Positions 43,132 to 52,614 of a DNA stretch of 64,000 nt are shown one piece after another; the first letter of the stretch is position 1; every line of letters starts with the position of its first letter. The position numbers were made by a program, and so were the translations under genes. This DNA comes from Candidatus Puniceispirillum sp. GTDB taxonomy: Bacteria > Pseudomonadota > Alphaproteobacteria > Puniceispirillales > Puniceispirillaceae. Location of the stretch: positions 62,001-126,000 of the forward strand of contig JAOEUK010000003.1 of assembly GCA_028382965.1 (NCBI GenBank), read 5' to 3'. Under the pieces are notes generated by a model. It was not told where the DNA came from. It worked only from the letters and a program-made list of their open reading frames with translations, and ran no database searches.

Positions 43132-44802
43132 TTATTTTGATAAGCTGCGGAGATCGTTGATGTTTTGTCGTGGTGTGATTGCTTCAGTAGCAACAACCAG
43201 ATCTAGAATTGCACCACTTTTAGAGCTGCAAGCCCGTTTAAAGGCACCAAAAAAATCTTCAGTTTTTTCAACACGCTCACCATAAAAGCCATACGCCTCC
43301 GCAAGCTTTACAAAATCAGGGTTAACCAAATCGGTTCCAGAGACACGTTCGGGATAATCACGCTCTTGATGCATCCGAATAGTGCCATAGGTTCCGTTAT
43401 TCACAATAAGAATAATAAGCGGAAGCCCCTCCTGCATAGCTGATCCTAGCTCATTACAATTCATCTGAAAATCACCGTCGCCAGCAAAGCACAAGACAAA
43501 CCGGCTCTGATCATAAGCCTTAGCAGCAATCGCTGCCGGCACTCCATATCCCATTGCTCCACTTTGCGGTGCTAGAAGTCGCCCTTTTGGGCCAAATTTT
43601 AAAAATTTATTAGGCCAAATCGCAAAATTACCAGCTCCGTTTGTCACGATTGCGTCATCAGGGATAACATCGCGGATATGAGCTAACACATCCCCCATAT
43701 CAAGATTGCCAGGCTGAGCTTTGACGCTGTAACTAGCATCATAAGCTGTCTTGGCTGCCTGCACCCAGTTAGACCGGCCGGCATCATCTTCAAGCTGAAC
43801 ATCAGAAAGCACCGCTGCCATTGCATTTGGTGTTGCTTGCAGCGACAAATCAGGTGCATAAATCTTGCCAATTTCATCATCAGATGGATGACTGTGGACC
43901 AGTTTAGCCCTCATATTTGGGCAGTCAAATAAACTGTAACCATCTGTTGTGCACTCACCAAACCGCACGTTGATGGCAATAATCAAATCTGCTTGATCAA
44001 ACAGAACCTTTATATAGCCAAGCATGCCAACACCGGCGTCACCTACATAAGATGGATGAAAGTTATCACAAATATCATGGAACCGAAACGCAGCCACGAG
44101 AGGCACGCGATTATTGCCAGCGAAAGACTCAAGTTGGCGTGCAGCATCAGCCGTCCAGCCACTTCCGCCATAAAGAACAATCGGCCGTTTTGCACCGGAA
44201 AGAAAATGATCGAGTTGATCTCGTTGGAAGAGAGAAATATCTGGAGCTGGAATTATTACCGGTAAGCAAGGTTTTGCTGATGACCTAGCTGTTAACATGT
44301 CTTCAGGCAACGCAACCACAACTGGCCCAGGCCTGCCACTTAATGCTGTTGTCCAAGCACGTGAGATGATTTCTGGAATACGGTCAGGACAATCAATTTC
44401 GACGACCAGCTTCGCAACCTTCCCAAAATAATGCGAATAATCAATTTCCTGAAATGCTTCACGCCCCTTCATGCCACGTCCAACCTGGCCAACAAATACA
44501 ATCATTGGCGTTGAATTCTGCATCGCTGTGTGAATGCCGATTGAGGCGTTGGTCGCCCCTGGCCCACGGGTCACAAAACAAAGGCCCGGGGTTCCAGTTA
44601 ATTTTCCCCATGCTTCAGCCATATAAGCTGCGCCACCCTCATGTCGGCACACCATTAGGTTAAATTTATCTTGACGTTCATACATTGCATCTAGAACTGC
44701 CAAATAACTCTCACCTGGGACACCAAAGGCTTTGGCACCACCAAGTGAAATCAGACAATCCATCAAAAGGGAGCCGCCAGTAATTTCGTCTGATGCCATC
44801 AT
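43132..44802 (-). CDS. Acetolactate synthase-like thiamine pyrophosphate enzyme
   Basis: A 556-residue TPP enzyme with the three-domain layout PYR, central, PP. The activating Glu is in VCRHEGGAAYMAEAWGKLTG, FVTRGPGATNASIGIHTAMQ follows, and the central domain starts near RPIVLYGGSGWTADA. The diphosphate site GDGDFQMNCNELGSAMQ extends to VNNGTYGT. The family covers acetolactate synthase, benzoylformate-type decarboxylases and others; it is not Xsc-like in its N-terminal block. No small regulatory ilvN subunit is adjacent, arguing against a biosynthetic role. Between an amino acid aminotransferase and a C-S lyase, decarboxylation of a 2-oxoacid such as sulfopyruvate is a hypothesis. Confidence 0.8.
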   Translation of the reverse strand: MMASDEITGGSLLMDCLISLGGAKAFGVPGESYLAVLDAMYERQDKFNLMVCRHEGGAAYMAEAWGKLTGTPGLCFVTRGPGATNASIGIHTAMQNSTPMIVFVGQVGRGMKGREAFQEIDYSHYFGKVAKLVVEIDCPDRIPEIISRAWTTALSGRPGPVVVALPEDMLTARSSAKPCLPVIIPAPDISLFQRDQLDHFLSGAKRPIVLYGGSGWTADAARQLESFAGNNRVPLVAAFRFHDICDNFHPSYVGDAGVGMLGYIKVLFDQADLIIAINVRFGECTTDGYSLFDCPNMRAKLVHSHPSDDEIGKIYAPDLSLQATPNAMAAVLSDVQLEDDAGRSNWVQAAKTAYDASYSVKAQPGNLDMGDVLAHIRDVIPDDAIVTNGAGNFAIWPNKFLKFGPKGRLLAPQSGAMGYGVPAAIAAKAYDQSRFVLCFAGDGDFQMNCNELGSAMQEGLPLIILIVNNGTYGTIRMHQERDYPERVSGTDLVNPDFVKLAEAYGFYGERVEKTEDFFGAFKRACSSKSGAILDLVVATEAITPRQNINDLRSLSK

Positions 44803-44870
44803 TAATGTCCTCAGGAAAAAATCATTTAAATCGCATAGTATTCATGCTTAAACCGTTATTCACAAACAAC

Positions 44871-46061
44871 CTAGGAGACATTAGCAACTTTCGCAACGGC
44901 CACAGAAAATGGCAAGTGACGGTCACCAGCCAGACCTGCAATATTGATTCTACTGTCCCCAACTATATACATGCCATGCTCTTCACGTAATGCCAAAACC
45001 TGATCTGGCCCAAGCCCAAGCCGAGAGAACATGCCCCGGTGATTGGCGACGAAATCAAATTGGTCTGAATTACATTGTTGGCGCAGTGAATCAGCGAGTT
45101 TGCTACGGACAGCCAACATTGCCATGCGCATTTCTTCAAGTTCGGCCACCCATTCTCTCCGCAATTCGTCATCAGCTAAAATCATTCCAACCACAGCCGC
45201 TCCATGATCCGGCGCGAAGGAATAATTCACTCGGTTCAAAGTGGCAAGATTTCCCTGCACCAAATCAGCCGTTACAGAGTCTTTTGAGATCATCATTGCA
45301 ATTCCAACACGATCACGATAAAGCCCAAAATTTTTAGAACATGATGCCGCAATAAACATTTCTGGTAAACGCGATGCCATATGGCGAAGCGGCGCTGCAT
45401 CCTCTTCTAACCCATCACCAAAACCCTGATAGGCAATATCAATAAATGGCAGTGCACCTTTCTCCAAAACCAAGTCTGTAATTTTTTTCCATGTGTCAAA
45501 GTCTATATTTGCACCAGTTGGATTATGACAACATCCATGGAGCAACAATAAATCGCCTTGTTTTATATCTCGAAAGGAAGCCATCATAGCCTCCACATCA
45601 ACCAACTTTGTTTCATTATCAAAGTAGGGATAAGCCTGAGTTTTAAAGCCCATATGTGTCGCCATTCCCATGTGTGATGGCCAACTTGGATCGCTAATCC
45701 AGATTGTGCATCCAGGGTTCAAAATTTTCATTGCTTCGAAAATTTGTCGTATAGCGCCAGTTCCGCCAGGGGTTTGCAGTGTGGCAACACGCTCTGGCGC
45801 TACAGAATCACCAAGAACAAGGTTTCGCATCTGATCCCGAAATAATTCAGCCCCAGCAAGTGAGACATAAGCTTTTGATGATTGTTCAGAAAGTAGTCTC
45901 GCCTCTGCTTTTTTTACCGATGACATAATTGGAGTAACCCCAATGTCATTTTTGTAAACACCGATCCCAAGATCAATTTTTTTGTTGCGTTGATCCGCTT
46001 GAAATAACTTGGACAGACTTAGAATGGGGTCAAGCTTTGCAGGATGGAATTTTTCAAACAT
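44871..46061 (-). CDS. Aromatic amino acid / aspartate aminotransferase (class I, subgroup I-alpha)
   Basis: A 396-residue PLP aminotransferase of the AspC/TyrB type. Signatures: MFEKFHPAKLDPILSLSKLF with IDLGIGVYKND, LQTPGGTGAIRQIFEA, ISDPSWPSHMGMATHMGF, HGCCHNPTGANIDF, FIDIAYQGFGDGLEEDA and AASCSKNFGLYRDRVG with the PLP Lys; FVANHRGMFSRLGL gives the carboxylate-binding Arg region. AspC-type enzymes act on aspartate, aromatic amino acids and, in sulfonate-using bacteria, on L-cysteate. Which applies is unknown. The ATG at 46061 follows AAGGAT; the frame is open to 46085. It is first of the minus-strand series and divergent from the sauS-like gene. Confidence 0.87.
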   Translation of the reverse strand: MFEKFHPAKLDPILSLSKLFQADQRNKKIDLGIGVYKNDIGVTPIMSSVKKAEARLLSEQSSKAYVSLAGAELFRDQMRNLVLGDSVAPERVATLQTPGGTGAIRQIFEAMKILNPGCTIWISDPSWPSHMGMATHMGFKTQAYPYFDNETKLVDVEAMMASFRDIKQGDLLLLHGCCHNPTGANIDFDTWKKITDLVLEKGALPFIDIAYQGFGDGLEEDAAPLRHMASRLPEMFIAASCSKNFGLYRDRVGIAMMISKDSVTADLVQGNLATLNRVNYSFAPDHGAAVVGMILADDELRREWVAELEEMRMAMLAVRSKLADSLRQQCNSDQFDFVANHRGMFSRLGLGPDQVLALREEHGMYIVGDSRINIAGLAGDRHLPFSVAVAKVANVS

Positions 46062-46172
46062 AGTGATATCCTTGTGAGCAAACAATGTTAGTTTTATTTA
46101 CGGCAAATCAAACCAGTGACGCAACGATTTTTACATATCAAGCACAAAACATTGCAAAATCTATTACCTGAA

Positions 46173-46189
46173 TGATTGACAACCAATCA
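46173..46189. promoter_or_regulatory. Inverted repeat in the divergent aminotransferase-sauS promoter region
   Basis: TGATTG and CAATCA arms (6 bp) around ACAAC, roughly central in the 174-bp gap between two divergent operons and about 47 bp before the sauS-like start. It is a plausible binding site for one regulator of both operons. The repeat is short and could be chance. Confidence 0.3.
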
Positions 46190-46235
46190 ATCAAGAGGCT
46201 AATTCCAAATTGATTTTTCTATAGGAGTTAAAGGC

Positions 46236-47654
46236 ATGAGCGAGATAACAGTCGACATTGATGAGTTGATTGCAAAAGCAAGAAAAGCGCAACAAGGCTT
46301 TGAAGCTAATGGTGACCAGAAACTGTTTGACCGTGCAGCAGAGGCAGCAGCTTGGGCGCTAATGGAGCCTAGTCGTAATGCAGAACTTTCTGCCTTTGCT
46401 GTCTCAGAAACAGGACTTGGAAATGTCGCCGACAAAATTACAAAAAATCACCGAAAGACTCTCGGTCTTCTTCGCGACATACGTGGCAAAACTAGTTTTG
46501 GATTAGTTGATGACAACATCCAATCAGGCGTTAGTGAATTCCTGCGCCCAAAAGGTGTGGTTGCCGCTGTCGTTCCTTCAACCAATCCCCTTGCAACACC
46601 AATTAATAATATAATAAATGCTCTTAAAACAGGGAATGCAATTATTTTGGCACCGTCTCCAAAGGGAGCAGCACCAATGGCAAAACTGTTAGATTATGTC
46701 TACGCTGAGTTTGATCGCATTAACCTTGACCATGACCTAGTTCAAATGGTTCCAAGTCCACCTTCAAAGGAAAAAACAGCACGCTTAATGCAAGGCGTTG
46801 ACCTTTTGGTTGTCACTGGATCTCAAAGTAATGTGCGTTCGGCCTATTCATCTGGTACCCCAGCTCTTGGTGTTGGGATGGGAAATGTTGTAACAATTGT
46901 TGATGAAACAGCTAATTTAGAGGAGGCAGCGCTCAAGATTTCCCGTTCAAAATGCTTTGATAATGCAACTTCCTGTTCCTCTGAAAATGCCGTAATTGTT
47001 GTAGAATCTGTTTATGATGCCTTTCAAAAATCGATTGTTAATGCTGGAGGCATGATTCTCAATGCAAGGCAAACCTCCCATCTAATCGATACTCATTGGC
47101 TTGATGGTCACCTGAACCGTAACATGTTAGCAAAAGACATCGACACGGTTCTCAAAACACTTGGCTATGCTGAAATTGCGCCTAAAGGAACCAAGTTTTT
47201 GGTAGCTCCGGCTAGTGATATTGGCCCTAAAGCACCAATTTCTGGAGAAAAAATGGCTCTATTTTTTGCACTGTATCGTGCATCTAACTTTACCACAGCC
47301 AAATCTATGGCGCGCAGGATTCACAACTATCAAGGGCGCGGTCATTCCCTTGGACTCCATAGCCAAAGAGATGATCGGGCGCGCAACTTGGCATTAGAAA
47401 TGCAAGCGTGTCGGATCATCGTTAATCAGGCGCATTGCTTTGCGACTGGTGGATCATTTGATAATGGTCTGCCCTTCTCTCTATCGATGGGCTGTGGTTC
47501 ATGGGGCGAAAACTCAATCGATGATAATTTAAATTGGACACATTTTGTCAATCATGTCCGAATTGCACGCCCCATTCCGCCTGTCGAGCCCAAAGTTGAA
47601 GACATATTTGCTGAGTATTTCAAAGTTTGCAAACAGCTGGAGGCAAAGCAATGA
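46236..47654 (+). CDS. sauS: Acylating aldehyde dehydrogenase, sulfoacetaldehyde dehydrogenase (SauS) type
   Basis: A 472-residue CoA-acylating aldehyde dehydrogenase. N-terminal helices (VDIDELIAKARKAQQGFEAN) lead to VVPSTNPLATPINNIINALKTGNAIILAPSPKGA, in two conserved pieces, VTGSQSNVRSAYSSGTPALG and the catalytic Cys in FDNATSCSSENAVIV. It lacks the Glu general base of ordinary ALDHs, as the acylating group does. The Cys context and the following CoA ligase match the SauS-SauT pair of sulfoacetate users, where SauS interconverts sulfoacetyl-CoA and sulfoacetaldehyde. Acetaldehyde or succinate-semialdehyde activity are alternatives. The AGGAG site precedes the ATG. Confidence 0.72.
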   Translation: MSEITVDIDELIAKARKAQQGFEANGDQKLFDRAAEAAAWALMEPSRNAELSAFAVSETGLGNVADKITKNHRKTLGLLRDIRGKTSFGLVDDNIQSGVSEFLRPKGVVAAVVPSTNPLATPINNIINALKTGNAIILAPSPKGAAPMAKLLDYVYAEFDRINLDHDLVQMVPSPPSKEKTARLMQGVDLLVVTGSQSNVRSAYSSGTPALGVGMGNVVTIVDETANLEEAALKISRSKCFDNATSCSSENAVIVVESVYDAFQKSIVNAGGMILNARQTSHLIDTHWLDGHLNRNMLAKDIDTVLKTLGYAEIAPKGTKFLVAPASDIGPKAPISGEKMALFFALYRASNFTTAKSMARRIHNYQGRGHSLGLHSQRDDRARNLALEMQACRIIVNQAHCFATGGSFDNGLPFSLSMGCGSWGENSIDDNLNWTHFVNHVRIARPIPPVEPKVEDIFAEYFKVCKQLEAKQ

Positions 47655-49192
47655 ATAGCAATAATTTAATAAGCATTTCGGATCTTTTATGCACTGCTGC
47701 AGCCTCAACGCCAGATGCTATTTGGTTAACTGCTCCTGAAACAGAAAAAAGATTTTCATGGAAAGACAGTCTTGAGCGAGCAACTAAAATTGCCTGCCAC
47801 CTTCAAGGAGCCGAACTTTCTGACGGCGCCTCAGTTGCAATTGCATCAGCAAATGGAGCCGCTGCCAGCTTTGCTTTTCTTGGAACAGTGTTTGGCGGGT
47901 TTCGTGCAACTCCATTGAATCTTTTAGCTGGCGTAAAAACTCTTGGGTTTGTCTTATCGCATTCCAAAACTGAAATTATTTTATGCTCTGACGAATCTCG
48001 AGCTTTGATTGATGAAGCTTTGGCAGAAATGCCTGATACACCAGATGTTTTTCCACAAATTATCACTATGGACATTGACGATGGTCCACGTTGGAACGAC
48101 AGCAAAATAGTTCCCGTTAATGATGCTGACTTACGACGGCCATCAGCAGAAACAATTGGTCTTTTAATGTATACTTCTGGCACAACAGGTGTGCCAAAAG
48201 GCGTGCTCTTGTCACATGCCAATCTCATTGCAGCCGGAAAAAATGTTTGCGATGCACACAAGCTTGTTTCTGATGACGCAGGAATGTGTGTGCTTCCTAT
48301 TTACCATATCAACGGCCTTTGCGTCACTGTTATGGGCACCTTGGTCTCCATGAGCGGATTAATTATGCCTCACAGGTTTTCGACAACATCCTTTTGGACA
48401 CAAATGTACAAATATGATTGCAGCTGGTTTAGCGCTGTTCCAACCCTTTTTTCCTACCTGCTAAATGACATTAATGTTGCCCAGCTCAACCTTGAACGCT
48501 TGAGATTCTCTCGCTCAGCATCAGCACCGTTGTCACCTGAGATTCACCGTCAGTTCGAAAAACGCTTTAATATACCAATTATTGAAACAATGGGACTCAC
48601 GGAAACAGGAGCGCAAATCCTATCAAACCCACTTCCCCCAGCCAAAAGAAAAATTGGCTCACCGGGCATTGGTTTTGGAAATGAGATTGCAATTTCGGGG
48701 CCAGATCTTGAACTGCTTGGGCCAGGATTTGAGGGTGAAATTCTGGTGCGCGGTAGCAATGTTATGCGAGGCTACCTCGACCGTCCTGAAGAAACCTCCA
48801 AAACTGTTACGCCAGAGGGCTGGCTTCGTACTGGCGATCTCGGACGTATGGACAAAGATGGGTTTGTTTTTGTCACTGGTCGAATAAAAGAATTAATCAT
48901 TAAGGGTGGTGAAAACATTGCGCCGCGTGAAATTGACGAGGCTTTGTTAGAGCATGGCTCAGTCTTGGAGGCAGCTGCATTTGCACGGGAATGCAGGGAT
49001 TATGGACAAAGAGTAGAAGCCTGTGTACGACTAAAAGACGGTTACACAGCCACAGAAGTCGAGCTGCGAAATTTTTGTAAAGAACGCGTTGGCGCGTATA
49101 AAGCGCCCGATCATGTTTATTTTCTCAAAGATCTCCCAAAAGGTCCGTCAGGAAAGATACAACGGATGAAGCTTTTAGGCCTTGTCTCCTAG
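47651..49192 (+). CDS. sauT: AMP-forming acyl-CoA synthetase, sulfoacetate-CoA ligase (SauT) type
   Basis: A 513-residue ANL-superfamily ligase that activates an acid with ATP and CoA. The AMP-binding signature is MYTSGTTGVPKGVLLSHANL. Others are FSAVPTLFSYLL, ETMGLTETGAQIL, GWLRTGDLGRMDKDGFV, GRIKELIIKGGENIAPREID and the catalytic Lys in LPKGPSGKIQRMKLL. The start overlaps the sauS-like stop (ATGA) with GGAGG 8 bases before, so both are made together. In known sulfoacetate pathways SauT makes sulfoacetyl-CoA for SauS. Identity as SauT is inferred from this pairing and the TctCBA plus TauE genes downstream; another short acid is possible. Confidence 0.7.
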   Translation: MNSNNLISISDLLCTAAASTPDAIWLTAPETEKRFSWKDSLERATKIACHLQGAELSDGASVAIASANGAAASFAFLGTVFGGFRATPLNLLAGVKTLGFVLSHSKTEIILCSDESRALIDEALAEMPDTPDVFPQIITMDIDDGPRWNDSKIVPVNDADLRRPSAETIGLLMYTSGTTGVPKGVLLSHANLIAAGKNVCDAHKLVSDDAGMCVLPIYHINGLCVTVMGTLVSMSGLIMPHRFSTTSFWTQMYKYDCSWFSAVPTLFSYLLNDINVAQLNLERLRFSRSASAPLSPEIHRQFEKRFNIPIIETMGLTETGAQILSNPLPPAKRKIGSPGIGFGNEIAISGPDLELLGPGFEGEILVRGSNVMRGYLDRPEETSKTVTPEGWLRTGDLGRMDKDGFVFVTGRIKELIIKGGENIAPREIDEALLEHGSVLEAAAFARECRDYGQRVEACVRLKDGYTATEVELRNFCKERVGAYKAPDHVYFLKDLPKGPSGKIQRMKLLGLVS

Positions 49193-49369
49193 TCAGCATT
49201 GAATACGTTATTTCGGTTATTTAATCATAACTTTATTGTTAACCACTCAGAATTAACTATTGCACTTAGTAAAGTCAGTTAAGTGCAACTAAGATAAACA
49301 CATGTAACGCTGCTAATTCGGCTAAATTTTTATTAATTATCTTCAAAATTGAAAAGAAACATTTCCATT

Positions 49370-49400
49370 TTGACAACAATAGGACAGAATACCCTAAATA
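49370..49400 (+). promoter_or_regulatory. Candidate promoter of the tctCBA-tauE operon
   Basis: A perfect TTGACA (49370-49375) with a TAAATA-like -10 (49395-49400, spacer 19) just before the GGAGG ribosome binding site of tctC. The 229-bp gap from sauT supports a separate start. The spacing is long, so the -10 is uncertain. Confidence 0.35.
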
Positions 49401-49421
49401 AAGTATTTAACGGAGGAAATT

Positions 49422-50459
49422 GTGAAAATTGTAAAAACTCTCACTGCATCGATTATGTTTGCAGGCTTGATGGCTGGTAGCACCAGTGTTGCCATCGCAG
49501 GCGGCCATGGCTTCAAATGCAAAGTTAGCGAAAAGAGCATGGCTAAGCCAGGCGGCTTTCCAAATCGCGCACTAACAATGATAGTGCCCTACGGTCCTGC
49601 CGGTGGCTCTGGCCAAGTGGCATCCGCAATGGCAAAAGGAGTTACTGAACTAACAGGCGTTGATATTAATCGCGACCATAAACCTGGAGGCTCTGGCACC
49701 GTTGGCATGACGGCTTATATGGCTTCTCCAGCTGACGGGTACAATGTTCTAGAACACATTGACGATGCATCGTCAGCGCATGCTTTAGACTCTTCTAAGC
49801 CAAATCCAGGGGTGGATCTTATACCGCTCGTGATCTCACAAGTTACTTTCTCGCAGATTTATATTCGAACTAATGAAACACGTTTCAACGACTGGAAGTC
49901 ATTTGTAGCATGGGTTAAGAAACAAGGCGGAAAAGCTACCATCGCAAACGTTTCAAAAGAAGGATCAATGGAACGTGTTTCCATGAAATTCATTACCGAT
50001 GCAACGGGTATGAAAATTCAACAAATTTCTTTTGATAAAGGTGCTCCTAGATATGGCGCTCTTATGGGTGGTCAAGTTGACGCCCTATTTGAACAGCCCG
50101 GCGATGTAAAGAAGTTCCTTGATTCAGGTGATTTTAAGCCAATTCTTACTATCTTTGGCGAGCGTCCGAAAGCATTTGCTGATGTGCCAACTCACGTGGA
50201 AATGGGAATGTCGTTTACACCATTACTTCGCTTCCGTGGCTTCTACGTAAACGCTAAAGCTCCTGCTGACCGAGTTAAATGGCTTCAGTGGGCATTCCAA
50301 CGCGGTTACTGCCAAGACAGCTATCAGAAGTTTAATGACTCGAAATTTATGAGTGTTATCGACAGCTATCGCGATACAGCTGGTGCAAGAACATTGATCA
50401 ACGGTGCGATCAAACAATACCGTGAGGTATACAAATCAATGGGTATGGCAGTTAAATAA
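49422..50459 (+). CDS. tctC: Tripartite tricarboxylate transporter substrate-binding protein (TctC family)
   Basis: A 345-residue periplasmic binding protein. Signal peptide MKIVKTLTASIMFAGLMAGS and following residues end with AIAGG. The mature part shows FPNRALTMIVPYGPAGGSG, where the family holds carboxylate ligands, VDINRDHKPGGSGTVGMTAY, FDKGAPRYGALMGGQVDALF and MGMSFTPLLRFRGF. The GTG start has GGAGG at good spacing. TTT transporters import carboxylates; a sulfonated acid would suit the neighbouring sauS-sauT genes. A hairpin terminator follows the stop, before tctB. Confidence 0.85.
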   Translation: MKIVKTLTASIMFAGLMAGSTSVAIAGGHGFKCKVSEKSMAKPGGFPNRALTMIVPYGPAGGSGQVASAMAKGVTELTGVDINRDHKPGGSGTVGMTAYMASPADGYNVLEHIDDASSAHALDSSKPNPGVDLIPLVISQVTFSQIYIRTNETRFNDWKSFVAWVKKQGGKATIANVSKEGSMERVSMKFITDATGMKIQQISFDKGAPRYGALMGGQVDALFEQPGDVKKFLDSGDFKPILTIFGERPKAFADVPTHVEMGMSFTPLLRFRGFYVNAKAPADRVKWLQWAFQRGYCQDSYQKFNDSKFMSVIDSYRDTAGARTLINGAIKQYREVYKSMGMAVK

Positions 50460-50484
50460 TCGAATCAGATAGATAAATCATTAC

Positions 50485-50515
50485 AACCCTGCGGGCTTGG
50501 GCTCGCAGGGTTTTT
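50485..50515 (+). terminator. Intra-operon hairpin terminator after tctC
   Basis: A 9-bp perfect stem (AACCCTGCG with CGCAGGGTT, loop of about 10) running into five Ts. It lies 25 bp after the tctC stop and 13 bp before tctB and so likely lowers expression of the membrane subunits relative to the binding protein. Confidence 0.8.
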
Positions 50516-50527
50516 AGAGGTAAATCT

Positions 50528-51085
50528 ATGGGAAAATTGAATACATCTCATTTAATCGAGGCCATAATTTGGTTAGCTATTGCTGCCATATTTTTTATTT
50601 ACTCCTTTGAGTTTAATCAAAAGATTGAAATCTATAAATTTGGTGCTACAGCTTGGCCGCGCTCCATATTACTTTTGCTAGTCCTCGTGATTATAGGAAA
50701 TTTGTTCTATCAACGAGCAAATGGTTCTAAAGCCCAACTGGGGCGTGTAGGAATAAGCGAGGACGATCTAGATGGTGCAGATAAATCTTTATCATCATTT
50801 ATAAATATTGGCAGTTTTATATTTCTCCCTTTAATTTTTGCGTGGTCCCTGAAACCAGTAGGGTTTTATGCCGCAACTCCAGTATTTACAGCACTTGTTA
50901 TAATTCTTCTTGGCGAACGGCGGCCAAAGTGGATCATAGGGATAACACTTTTTATTTATGCTCTGATAATTGGCTTGTTCATGGTGCTTTTAAACGCTCC
51001 ACTACCTCAGGGGACAGTCTCGCCATTTTATGATTTTAGTGCATTCATGCTTCGAATGAATACTCAACTGCAACATCTTTTTTAA
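50528..51085 (+). CDS. tctB: Tripartite tricarboxylate transporter small membrane subunit (TctB family)
   Basis: A 185-residue membrane protein with four predicted helices: LIEAIIWLAIAAIFFIYSF, TAWPRSILLLLVLVIIGNLF, FIFLPLIFAWSLKPVGFYAATPVF and WIIGITLFIYALIIGLFMVLL. The TAWPR motif after the first helix is typical of TctB. Its size and position between tctC and tctA identify it. Little conservation is expected in this subunit; its exact role in transport is not well defined. Confidence 0.85.
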   Translation: MGKLNTSHLIEAIIWLAIAAIFFIYSFEFNQKIEIYKFGATAWPRSILLLLVLVIIGNLFYQRANGSKAQLGRVGISEDDLDGADKSLSSFINIGSFIFLPLIFAWSLKPVGFYAATPVFTALVIILLGERRPKWIIGITLFIYALIIGLFMVLLNAPLPQGTVSPFYDFSAFMLRMNTQLQHLF

Positions 51086-51103
51086 TATTCGGGCTTTTTC
51101 GTT

Positions 51104-52603
51104 ATGATTGATAATTTTTTAGCTGGCTCAGCTGCTCTCTTTGGTGATCCGATTACTATATTGATCTTCGTTTTTGGCGTAATTGGGGGGATGCTCTTTG
51201 GTGCGATCCCAGGAGTTAGCATGCTTACCCTTGCGGCAATCCTTTTGCCCTTTAGTGCAGGGCTAGAACCAGCTCAGGGCGTTATGCTTTTTGCAGTTAT
51301 ATATTGCACTGGTACTTACGGAGGTGCCATCACAGCAATCCTTTTTAATATCCCTGGCGCTCCAGAAAATGCGCCAACCGCGTTTGACGGATATCCAATG
51401 ACAAAGCAAGGGCGCGCTGGGAAAGCTGTTGGCGCTGCGGTGCTCTGCTCAGCTATTGGCGGAACAGCATCAGCGCTGCTAATGATGGCGGCAACAGAGC
51501 CATTGGCAAAATGGGCAATCCGAAATATTGGTCCACCAGAAATTTTTGCTTTAGTTTTTTTTGGTTGTGCTGTTGCATCCTCTGTTGGTGGAAAAACTAT
51601 CTGGAAAGGGTGGATGTCAGTGCTTCTAGGGTTACTAGTCGCAACAGTTGGTCAAGACCCGGTTGGTGGAATTAATCGCTATAATTTTGGCATGACAGAC
51701 CTTGCAGCAGGCATCGCTTTTGTTCCAGCAATACTTGGATTTTTTGCTGTTTCAGAAATTTTTATACAAGCTGAAAAACGTGCTTTTGGCAAATATAGTG
51801 CACCAAAACTGGATGTTAACTTCCCAACATTTCTTGAATTGTGGAAGTACAAGATTGCTGTTATCAGATCAATTTTTGTTGGGTTTTTCTGTGGAATTCT
51901 TCCTGGGATAGGAGCAACGCTTGCCGCATTTATGGGCTACGGAGAAGCAGTCCGTTGGTCAAAAGACAAAGAATCGTTCGGCAAGGGCAACCTTGAGGGT
52001 GTGATTTCGTCAGAGACTGCAAACAATGCTGCAACAGGGGCCGCCATGATACCATTATTAGCTCTTGGACTTCCCGGAGGGGCTTTAACAGCAATAATGG
52101 TGGCAGTATTTCAGTTTCACGATATGGAGCCAGGTCCACTTATTTTCTACAATTCCCCAGAACTAATATGGGTTGTATTTGCAGCAATGTTTTATGCAAA
52201 TGTGTCTATACTTTTTATTGGTTTAATTGAAACAAAAACTATTCTGCAACTGTTGCGAATTCCTTTTCATTTTTTGGCACCAATGATTCTAATGCTAGCC
52301 AGCATCGGCTCATATATAGGGCGTGGACTTGTTCTTGATGTGATGGTCATGTTCCTCGCTGGTATGATTGGATTTTTATTGCGGCGCTCAGGGTATTCAA
52401 TACCAGGAATTGTTCTTGGCATTATTTTAGGCAAGATTGGTGAACAAAATTTTGCTCAGGGTATGCAAATGGTACATTATGACCTTGTAACCTATCTCTC
52501 GAGACCCATATGTGCGTTGCTCATCTTAGCTGGAGCGATCACTCTTGGCACAGGGGTTTATAAAGCCCTTGCAGCAAACCGTACCAAAGCCAAACGGACT
52601 TGA
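51104..52603 (+). CDS. tctA: Tripartite tricarboxylate transporter large membrane subunit (TctA family)
   Basis: A 499-residue, highly hydrophobic protein with about twelve helices. Two copies of the family's GxxxGxxPG theme: GMLFGAIPGVSMLTLAAILLPF near the start and FCGILPGIGATLAAFMGYG in the middle. YGGAITAILFNIPGAPENAPT, IPLLALGLPGGALTAIMVAV and SIGSYIGRGLVLDVMVMFL are further conserved parts. It follows tctB by 18 bp and is followed at 11 bp by the TauE/SafE gene. It forms the transport channel with TctB. Confidence 0.93.
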   Translation: MIDNFLAGSAALFGDPITILIFVFGVIGGMLFGAIPGVSMLTLAAILLPFSAGLEPAQGVMLFAVIYCTGTYGGAITAILFNIPGAPENAPTAFDGYPMTKQGRAGKAVGAAVLCSAIGGTASALLMMAATEPLAKWAIRNIGPPEIFALVFFGCAVASSVGGKTIWKGWMSVLLGLLVATVGQDPVGGINRYNFGMTDLAAGIAFVPAILGFFAVSEIFIQAEKRAFGKYSAPKLDVNFPTFLELWKYKIAVIRSIFVGFFCGILPGIGATLAAFMGYGEAVRWSKDKESFGKGNLEGVISSETANNAATGAAMIPLLALGLPGGALTAIMVAVFQFHDMEPGPLIFYNSPELIWVVFAAMFYANVSILFIGLIETKTILQLLRIPFHFLAPMILMLASIGSYIGRGLVLDVMVMFLAGMIGFLLRRSGYSIPGIVLGIILGKIGEQNFAQGMQMVHYDLVTYLSRPICALLILAGAITLGTGVYKALAANRTKAKRT

Positions 52604-52614
52604 AATAAAATGAG

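Noticed and set aside
43132-44802. Identification of the TPP enzyme as Xsc (sulfoacetaldehyde acetyltransferase)
   Set aside because: The N-terminal blocks are those of acetolactate-synthase-like enzymes and do not match the Xsc pattern I know.
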